Source of the DNA: Bursaphelenchus xylophilus
Lineage: Eukaryota; Nematoda; Chromadorea; Rhabditida; Aphelenchoididae
DNA: 64,000 nt
Assembly: GCA_904066235.2 (NCBI GenBank)
Contig: CAJFCV020000001.1
Span: 13,511,291-13,575,290, forward strand
Direction of reading: 5' to 3'
Shown here: positions 56,769 to 64,000 of the stretch, one piece after another
Position numbering within the stretch: position 1 is the stretch's first letter
Layout: every line of letters starts with the position of its first letter
Program-made: the position numbers and the translations under genes
The notes under the pieces: model-generated
What the model saw: only the letters and a program-made list of their open reading frames with translations
What the model was told of the DNA's origin: nothing
The model's database searches: none

Positions 56769-58662
56769 TAGTTCAAACCCCCAATGTTTTGTCCATTTCA
56801 CACCCCCCATAATTAAAAAATTAGAATAATACAAAAAATGCAAATTAGAGTGAAATGACCCCCGGCGTTTTAGCTCAAACCCCCAGTTACCGTTTTCGTT
56901 CTTGTGGTTCAGGCAGCGATGATCGTAGCCGAGAGAACCCAATCCCGAGTAGGCGGTTCAGATTGGATGAGGGGGTTTATACTGGGTCAAGGGGGGCTGA
57001 ACTGGACTGGGGGGTTGTACTACCTTAGCCTCTGAATTGTTTCAAGGAAATGCTCGAAACCTCATAAGGGCAATGCTCGAAGTGTGCCCCTGAGATTTTT
57101 GAAAAATTTTGAACACACTTTGGGCATGGGCCGCACAACAATTCCTCAAAGTTTTAGGTCACGCTTTCAAAGGGCAGCCGAGACATTTAACGGTCTTTGT
57201 GGCCGAGAGAGCACGCATAACGAGGAGAGTGGTCAGAGAGAAGCACTTTTTGGCCATATCTTTGCCAGTTTTTCGGAGAAAAAACAGATTTTTTGTAGAA
57301 ACATTACCCTCTATGGTGGAAATAGACAATTCGCTTGCTAGAGAGATCGCTTAAATTGGCAAAAACAACGTTGATTATGGCGAAAAATGAGTTATAAATG
57401 CAAAATAAACAAAGATGAGTCAAAAAACAGCTAAAAGGGCTCATGAAAAAGCGGTTATCTGCGCTGCCAGATCTCCGTTCGCTTGCGAGATCACTTGTCG
57501 AGTTAAAGCGAGCCTTTCAATGGCTCCGTTTGAGGGGACATTATTATACATGATGGCTTTAGAAGCGTGGAGGGAAAAAGAACGGATTTTTCTTTAAAAT
57601 GACGTACAAAAGGGCAAAAACAAGCTTTAAAAATGAAAATAGCGAGTAAATAAAAAAGTCTAATCGCTTTAAAGTTGATCGTGTGAGTCACAGTTCATGA
57701 TGCCGCTGCATAAAAGAGGAATAAAAAATAATAAAGAAGAGTGAAAAAAGAGGACGCAAATGTTAAATTGGAGGAGAAATAAGATACTAAACTTTTCTAA
57801 AAATTACTAGATTTTTTGTCGGTACATTTTACGGTTTTTCGCACTTTGCAATGGCCATTTTTGATGCTAGGAGAAGGCCTAGTTCTTATTATTTTCAATC
57901 ATTCTTAAAAATAATAAAAATGATGGGGTCCTAGGATAGTTTATCACCTATTTTGAGGTATTTTACATAGACTCACATCAATAATATCTAGATAAAAGTT
58001 ACGGATCTTCGTTTTTTGCCACAAAATTTGGTCTTTTAAATGTTGAAATAACTCAGGGTTAAGAAAACTAACGTATATCTACTAAAATTAGAAAAAGTGG
58101 AGGGTAGTTCAGCCCCCCACGAAAGGTAGTTCAAACCCCCACTGTTTTGCCCGTTTCACACCCCACATAATGAACAAATTAGAATAATACAAAAAATGTA
58201 AGTGGGGGTTTGATCTACTACGTTGGGGGTTTGATCTAAAACGTAGTGGGCTTGACCTAAAACGTAGGGGGCTTTATACGGAGGGGGCTTAATCTAAAAC
58301 GTAGGGGGCTTGTGCTGTACCATACAACTTGGATTAATTCTTTGAAACAAATTTTGGGGTTTAGAATGGACGAGGGAGTTTGTACTGGGTCATGGGGGGC
58401 TAAACTGGACTGGGGGGCTGTACTACCTTAGCCCCAAAGTGGACATATTGCAATTCTTCGCCAAGTCTCCGCCGAGCCTTCGACGAGCGTCCGCCACATA
58501 GTTCAAGGGATGACTATACTCCAAAACCGCCAAAACGAACGCCTCTAATAAATTATTAGTCTGTTCTTATACCACTTTTTGTCTGTTTACCAATGTCCTT
58601 TTTATAAACAAAGCTCTGTTTATGAGCAATGAACCACCCACAAAATCTAAAAATAAGATTTT
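56769..58662. repeat. Repeat-rich intergenic region
   Basis: Host repeat of the foldback (gttcaaaccccc..) at 55250-55282 and 56769-57030, its second copy at 58098-58440 with short direct repeats of gggggcttgatctaaaacgt type, a GCGACGCTCAG-family half element at 57063-57350, and the third GGTCCTAAGATGG copy at 57905-58098. Nothing gene-like is supported in 57350-57900. Confidence 0.5.
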
Positions 58663-58729
58663 CAGACGTAATCGACAACCATTGTCAGACGTAATCGACA
58701 ACCATTGTCAGACGTAATCGACAACCATT
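58663..58729. repeat. 23-bp minisatellite, 3 copies
   Basis: Unit cagacgtaatcgacaaccat plus tgt, starting at 58663, 58686 and 58709; the last copy is incomplete. Confidence 0.85.
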
Positions 58730-59297
58730 AGTCATAAGAACTCTCGGACCAAACCTCTGTATAGCGAATCTCTCTTCAAGCTGTCGGGAAAATATTATGT
58801 TGCCACAAAAAAATCAAGGTTTTCCTTGCGAAATTCGCAAAGATACGGCCAAAACATGGTTTTCTCTCTAACCGCCCTCCGCGTTTTTCGTACTCTCTCG
58901 GCCACAAAGTTTGTTGAATATCTCGGCTGCCCTTTGAAATTGTGAGCTAAAACTTTCAGGAATTGAAATGTGACTTTCCTTATAAAGTCAAACTCTGAAA
59001 TATAGCAGTTTCTTCCGTTAAGGCCCATTTTTTGGCCACAAAATCAAAATAATACAATGATTTCCCCTTCAAAAAACAAAAATCGGGTCATAAAGTTTCA
59101 GGAGAGAAGTGAAAGCAGAGAATTCAGAGGATCTTCAGCCCTTCTCGAGCACTTCGCAAGGCCCTTGAGATGGAGGTCAACTCGGTTCGCATTGTCCATA
59201 CTTTGCTCTTTGTTGAACGGAAAAATGGATGGTAAAAGATCTAGAATTTATTGGAAAAAACAAGGGTCCTTTGCCATTAAAAAAAACATGTACTATA

Positions 59298-59435
59298 CCA
59301 GTCTGTCGGGAAAATAATGAGCACTTTGTCGCATCGAAAATTGCATCGCCGCCGAGGAAATGAATTGTGTCGCGACAAAATCAAATTGTTTTTTACAGCA
59401 GCGGCAGTGTGCTCATTATTTTCCCGACAGACTGA
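59298..59435. mobile_element. CAGTCTGTCGG-family MITE, GAGCAC subtype
   Basis: Arms ccagtctgtcgggaaaataa and ttattttcccgacagactga; a somewhat shortened interior. It ends eight bases before the mariner-like element at 59444. Confidence 0.8.
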
Positions 59436-59443
59436 TTTTAGTA

Positions 59444-60688
59444 CAGGGTGTACCAAAAAAATGGAAACTTGTTTTTATAGCTATATTTTTTCGGAGAATC
59501 AAAATTCAGCAAAAGTAACGGTCATGATTGGTAACATAGAGCAATGTTTATAACATGTTCAACCTGTTTCACAGTGGCTGCCTTTGCTGGCGATATAGAG
59601 CTCCAAACGTCACGTAAAATTTTGGGGTCCGGGCCGCAGCTTTTTAAGGGGGAAATCGGTCCCGTTCTTGGCGCAGCATTTACTTTGCGACTCCAAACTT
59701 TTGTGGAGCATAGTACAGGTGCTGCCCTTCTATTTAAAAAAAATATATAGTCCATTGGATTCAGATCCGGCGAGCAGGCGGCCATTTCGCAAGCGGGATA
59801 AAATTGGGAAAATCGGTCCCATTTCGGGTCCTGGGTCGATTTTGCCCTGTGAGCCGGTGCTGAATCCTGTTGGAACGCCAAGTTTGCATTGCCAAGTTTC
59901 TGCTGAACTCACGGAAGCACGACAAAATAGAAATTACCGCGGCGCTAGTATTTTGCCACATTGATTCACGAAAAACATGGATTTCTTGCCGCTGGCACAA
60001 ATTCCGCCTTAAGCAATGACGGCCCGGATTTTGGCGGTATTCGACGATGGCCAACAGGCTAGGAGCTTCATTGAAGCAGATTTTATCGTTCTGGTGGTTG
60101 TGTTTCCGCCAAATATTGAACCGCGAACTGAATGCGCTCACGTCTCGGAGCTGCGGCCCGCCCCTTTGACTTTCCGACATATTTGTGCCGTACGCACTTT
60201 CTCTCGACTTTAAAGATCTGAATTTTTTAGAGCTTGTATTACATGAGGTTGAGCTCCTCTTTGGCTATTCGGCCGACCGATCGGTCGCTGATGTCAGTCT
60301 CAAGGGCAAATTTTTCTTGAAAATCGCGGATTTTGCTGTGGGGGATCTTTCGGTTGAAAGAAGCGCTGGCGGTGCGTTTTCTTTCACTTCCTGGGCGCTT
60401 GCTATCCGTATCAAGCTCCTTGGGTCTCGTGATTACTTTCGACACAACGTTCTTTCTATACCGAGCAAATTAACTGTTCGAACAGCTCCAAAAACAAGTC
60501 CAAAATCGATGTCCCTTTGTTTGAAGTTCAAAAAAGACAGGTCGATTAATCCATATGGGCGTAAAAATCAAACCACTAGGACAGAAAAACACAGAGAATT
60601 TTGTAGTAATAAACTTCTGTGGCTACACCTAACCATTTTCGCGTCAGGACAAATGAAAAAAAAGTTTCCATTTTTTTGGTACACCCTG
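59444..60688 (-). mobile_element. Inactive mariner-like transposon
   Basis: 1,245 bp, terminal inverted repeats beginning CAGGGTGTACCAAAAAAATG, TA on both sides (59442-59443, 60689-60690). Minus-strand remnants read AFQQDSAPAHRAKSTQ and CSPDLNPMDYIFF, the second and third catalytic Asp regions of mariner/maT-type transposases. Reading frames shift several times (59520-60180), so no functional enzyme is coded. Distinct family from the element at 7910. Confidence 0.82.
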
Positions 60689-60692
60689 TATT

Positions 60693-61185
60693 TTCGTAAA
60701 GTGCATGGACATTTTTTGTTTTTGTCCCGTCTTTCTAGCTGATCTCCTTCATGGTATATCGCATTTTTTATCCTCAGGCTATTTTCGGCCATAACTTTGG
60801 CCAATTTGTGACTGGAACCGAGATTTTTTTGCTCCATGATCTGCGTTCGATTACGCATCCTTTGCTTTTTGTCCCGTCTTTCTAGCTCATCTCCTTCATG
60901 GTCTATCGCATTTTTTACGCACCGTGCACAAAAAACACCTCATTTTGCACCGTGCATTTTGCCTTTTTTTTTGGCTTTCGCACTGTGCATAAAAATATCG
61001 CAGCGACATAATCAAGTTTTAGCTACGTCGCTGCGCCAGCAATTGCACAGTGCAAACGGCTTTTTTTGAGGCTTTCACTGCGCATCGGGAAAAAAAGAGA
61101 AAATGCACTGTGCGTTGGCGACAAGCGCGTTAAAAATTTCAAAATGCACTGTGCGAAAGAGGGCAAATGTCCATGCACGTCAATC
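60693..61185. repeat. TGCACTGTGCA-type repeat element
   Basis: Begins ttcgtaaagtgcatggacat, ends caaatgtccatgcacg. Interior palindromes at 60920-61160. A cccgtctttctagct segment occurs twice (60726, 60873), pointing to an internal duplication. It starts 5 bp after the mariner-like element. Confidence 0.7.
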
Positions 61186-61379
61186 CAGCGCATTTCCTGA
61201 CCCGTTTCGAAACTCCGTGATGTAATAAGTGAAAGTGTTTACGCAGCTTTGATTAAACAGGTGGCTTTTATACGTCCATATTTTTATATAGCCAACTTCC
61301 TCTAGGCCGAAAAAATTGGACACAATCCAGCTTTTTGGCTAGGTTTTAGGTATCTGTTCGGCAATTCCATTCATCCGCC

Positions 61380-61795
61380 AAGAGTTTTGCGGGAAAATTT
61401 TTTGCGGGCAGCCATTTTGCGGGCAGCCGACATTTGCGGCCAGCACCGGCATTTGCGGGCGGCATGGGAGATTTGCGGGCAGCCGACACCTGATTGTGGA
61501 GGTAACAGGGTGGACGTGGAAAAATTACTATGATATTTTGGAAGTTTTCCGACATTTGCGGGCAGGCAATACTTGCGGGAAGCCGACATTTGCGGGCAAC
61601 GGCTCCAAAAGTTCCAATACAGTCTGTGTGATTGTTTTTTACTGTTGCCCGCAAATGTCGGCTGCCCGCAAGTGTCGGCTGCCCCCAAATGTCGACAAAT
61701 TTCCAAAATATCGCAGTAATATTTCCACCTCCACCCTGTTGCCCTCAGGTGCCGGTTGCCCGCAAATGTCTCAGCTGCCCGCAAGTGTCGCGACG
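61380..61795. repeat. TTTGCGGGCAGCCGACA inverted cluster
   Basis: About eight copies of tttgcgggcagccgac on the plus strand (61393-61605) face about six complementary copies (61645-61790). Shared spacer blocks (ggtggacgtggaaaaattac / complement) show that the whole is a degenerate foldback with repeated units. Confidence 0.7.
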
Positions 61796-61924
61796 CCCAG
61801 TAAAAGATTTATGATAGAATTTATAAAATATAAGGGTCTTTGCCAATATTCGACAGTTTTGGCAAATTTTTATCTGTAAATTAAAGTACATTGACAGATT
61901 TTGATTTTCTCTGATGACGTCAGC

Positions 61925-62440
61925 TCAATTTTTCGAAGACTTCTGCATAAGCTTTTTGAGGATGCCGCCGGCCAACTTGAGGTCTTTGTCGTCGCAACCG
62001 CTGATCAGTTCGTAGTTGTCGTTGGGTCGATGGTGCTCGGTCAACTTGGGGTTTAGCCGCGCCTCCAAGTCAAGCTGGCAGCCGCTGAAATGAATGTCGG
62101 ATCTAATACAGTGAGGGACCTGATCCAATGGCAAAAAACGTCTCCAAACCCTTCCCTTCTCTAAGCTAAAAAACTCCGCTTTGAAAAGCGCGCCCTTTCC
62201 TTCAAGGCGGGCTCTTGAAATCGAGGTTTTTTAGCCTAGAGAAGGGAAGGGATTGGAGACGTTTAGGTCCCTTCCGGGATGCAAAATGAGACGTTTTTTG
62301 CCACTGGATCCGGTCCCTTACTGTAGAAAGGTAGACAAAAGAAAACCTTACAGTCCGGGGAAGAGCTCGTCGATTATAAAGGTCCAAGCGCCCAGCACAT
62401 CCAGCAATTCATTGAGGTCAAGACCACTTTTCGAAGGCAT
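61925..62440 (-). CDS. Small uncharacterised protein, two exons
   Basis: Exon 62440..62352 (ATG, donor gtaagg) and exon 62102..61925 (acceptor tgtattag, TGA) join in phase 2 for 88 aa. It starts MPSKSGLDLNELLDVLGAWT and ends in a Lys-rich helix (GGILKKLMQKSSKN). No signal peptide; no family recognised. It might be part of a longer gene, but an ATG and stop frame it well. The 249-nt intron is made almost entirely of one TACAGTGAGGGACC MITE. Confidence 0.45.
62107..62325. mobile_element. TACAGTGAGGGACC-family MITE forming an intron
   Basis: 219 bp, arms tacagtgagggacctgatcc and complement, inside the intron 62103-62351. Only 4 bp lie between MITE and acceptor side and 26 bp on the donor side. 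Confidence 0.85.
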
Positions 62441-62517
62441 TTTACGGCATGGCCTTGGCCAGTGGTCTATTCTAAAGTTCAAGTAGATTCATCCATTATT
62501 ACAACGGATATATCAAA

Positions 62518-63159
62518 AGAGGACGTACTCCAAGTGCGACTCTCAGATTTTCTTTACACTTTGCACACGCTTCGACGATAGGCCACATATCAACTCCTGG
62601 AACCCTTAGCTCGCGTTTTACAATAGAACCCGAGATATGAAACGATATTTTCGGCAGAGAGAGTACGCAAAACGCGGAGAGCGGTCATAGAGTAACAAAA
62701 TTTTCAGCCATATCTTTGCCAGTTTTGCGCATGTATCAAAAAAATCGTAAAATTTTTCTGATTCGGAATATGTAAAAGTTAGCTGCCTCATTTTGGTTTG
62801 CCAGGGTGAAAAAATCCTCAGAACATTTCTCGCAACACCACACAAATTCCCTTTTTTTATATTGGAACTATTATACTAATTAAGGTGTAGTATTATTAAT
62901 CAAATTTGATATTGTAAGGCTTGTCCAGATGCCAGGATTTACTATAGCTCAAAGCAAAGCGTTTCATTTGGTAAAACCGTGGTGATAAAAAAAAAAAATC
63001 ATTTGCGTGGTGTTGCGAGAAAAGTTCTGAGGATTTTTTTACCCTTACAAACCAAAATTTGGCAGCTAATCTTTACATATTCTAAATCAGAAAAGTTCAG
63101 TAAATTTTTTGATATTTAAGTGCCACGTTTCGTCAAAATCTGAGCGTCGCACATGGAGC
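62518..63159. mobile_element. GCGACGCTCAG-family element with a nested foldback
   Basis: Outer ends ctccaagtgcgactctcaga and tctgagcgtcgcacatggag are inverted. Inside (about 62755-63110), tatgtaaaagttagctgcct to gcaacaccacacaaa is mirrored by ttgcgtggtgttgcgaga to its partner, so a second foldback sits in the first. Confidence 0.7.
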
Positions 63160-63160
63160 A

Positions 63161-63311
63161 TCAGTCTGTCGGGAAAATAATGAGCACAATGTCGCATCGA
63201 AAATCTGCCGTCGAGAAAATGAATTGCGTCGCGGCAAAATCCAATTGCTTTTCACTTCAGCGGCGCGGTCGGCGTAGCGACATTCTGCTCACCATTTTCT
63301 CGACAGACTGA
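63161..63311. mobile_element. CAGTCTGTCGG-family MITE, GAGCAC subtype
   Basis: Arms tcagtctgtcgggaaaataa and accattttctcgacagactga; abuts the preceding element. Confidence 0.8.
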
Positions 63312-63333
63312 TACGTGTCCTGCAATTCGAACC

Positions 63334-64000
63334 CTACCCTTTGCAGAACGCGAGTTGGCTCGGCATTCGGTCGCTATAGCTGACACGTTCCAGGTACGAG
63401 TTTTCCGATCCGTCCTCACCAATATCACGTTTTGAACGATTAGCTAACTTCTCCTGTTCATATTGAACCACAATCTTCATGTATCGCAGCCAAACATTGC
63501 TGGCGGCAATAACCGCCGTATCGGTCGTGTTCCTCACACATCTGTCAATGCCTTGGTTGAGGAAGCGGGCAAAACCGGCGGAACTGGCGCCATGACGGGA
63601 GTTGATGAGGTCCACGAAGCTACCGCCGAGTTGCGAGAACACGCAGTGGGTGAGGTTGGCGATCGGCGCTCGGTGCTTGTCGCTGCTGAAAAGAGGAAAC
63701 TTAGCCAAGCATCACAAAACATATATATCCGATATTTAGCGGGCAATTTCTGGGGGATGTTTCACGTACAAAAAGGGCACTAACTCGAGTTAACGGCATC
63801 ACAGAAAAAGCGGAGAGAGCAGAGAAAAAGAGGGGCGGTAACTCGAGTGACCTGACTTTTTATCGACTTTGGCCGCACATTTTGGGCCATAACTTTTGGT
63901 ACAGTCGACCAATTTGCGCCCTTCCAAAAAAATATTAATGCTGGTGGTACACAGAATACATGGATATAAATTTGTAAATTTTTCTTCTAAATTATGCAAA
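63334..64000 (-). CDS. Uncharacterised Cys-containing protein, 5' end outside window
   Basis: Two minus-strand exons are visible: about 63940..63857 (after gtaccaccag; reads INIFLEGRKLVDCTKSYGPK) and 63685..63334 (after cctcttttcag; reads SDKHRAPIANLTHCVFSQ, then FLNQGIDRCVRNTTDTAV). The stop is TAG at 63334. The link uses a gtcagg donor, the only one nearby that keeps frame, so this junction is uncertain. Spaced Cys residues, an N-glycosylation-type NTT and no membrane segment fit a secreted protein; the signal peptide would lie beyond the edge. Family not recognised. Confidence 0.45.

Overview
The window reads as nuclear DNA of a nematode. Introns follow GT..AG with short TTTTCAG-type acceptors. 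There is a tandem pair of genes resembling the nematode pepsin inhibitor-3 family and a cuticlin-like ZP gene. Three intronless GH45 cellulases of the kind known from plant- and fungus-feeding Aphelenchoidea (Bursaphelenchus, Aphelenchoides) are also present; in those nematodes GH45 is regarded as acquired from fungi. The species itself cannot be named from the sequence. More than half of the non-coding DNA is made of short inverted-repeat transposons.

Layout. 1-4.8 kb: two tandem pepsin-inhibitor-like genes (+) and a secreted phospholipase A2-like gene (-). 4.8-12.9 kb: gene desert of MITEs, a dead mariner (7910-9105) and foldback elements. 12.9-16.5 kb: ACOT8-type acyl-CoA thioesterase (+) and a Thr-rich mucin-like secreted protein (-). 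17-22.2 kb: three GH45 genes, one on + and two on -, created by an inverted and then a tandem duplication. 22.9-34.0 kb: a 16-exon CC2D2A (MKS-6) ciliary transition-zone gene (+). 34.4-37.3 kb: SNIP1-like FHA gene and an orphan gene closely spaced downstream, possibly one operon. 37.7-38.9 kb: small coiled-coil gene (-). 38.9-43.1 kb: repeats. 43.2-50.0 kb: giant ZP-domain protein (-) with about 1,200 residues of Pro/Gly/Gln repeats. 51.5-55.2 kb: purple acid phosphatase (-). 55.3-61.9 kb: a 1.5-kb foldback transposon, a second dead mariner and other repeats. 61.9-64 kb: a tiny two-exon gene and the 3' part of a gene running off the right edge.

Secreted products (cellulases, PLA2, pepsin-inhibitor-like, mucin, ZP cuticlin, acid phosphatase) are plentiful, but they look like independent genes rather than one pathway. 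The most striking features concern genome structure. One MITE family (about 155 bp, TA target site, termini CAGTCTGTCGGGAAAATAA) has both an occupied and an empty site visible in the window. A 1.49-kb foldback also has its empty site here. Several introns consist almost wholly of a MITE, suggesting intron creation or replacement by transposons. A second family is built from dozens of copies of the 11-bp near-palindrome TGCACTGTGCA, repeatedly found next to the MITEs. All gene models were spliced by hand, checking reading frame across every junction; transcripts would be needed to confirm them.
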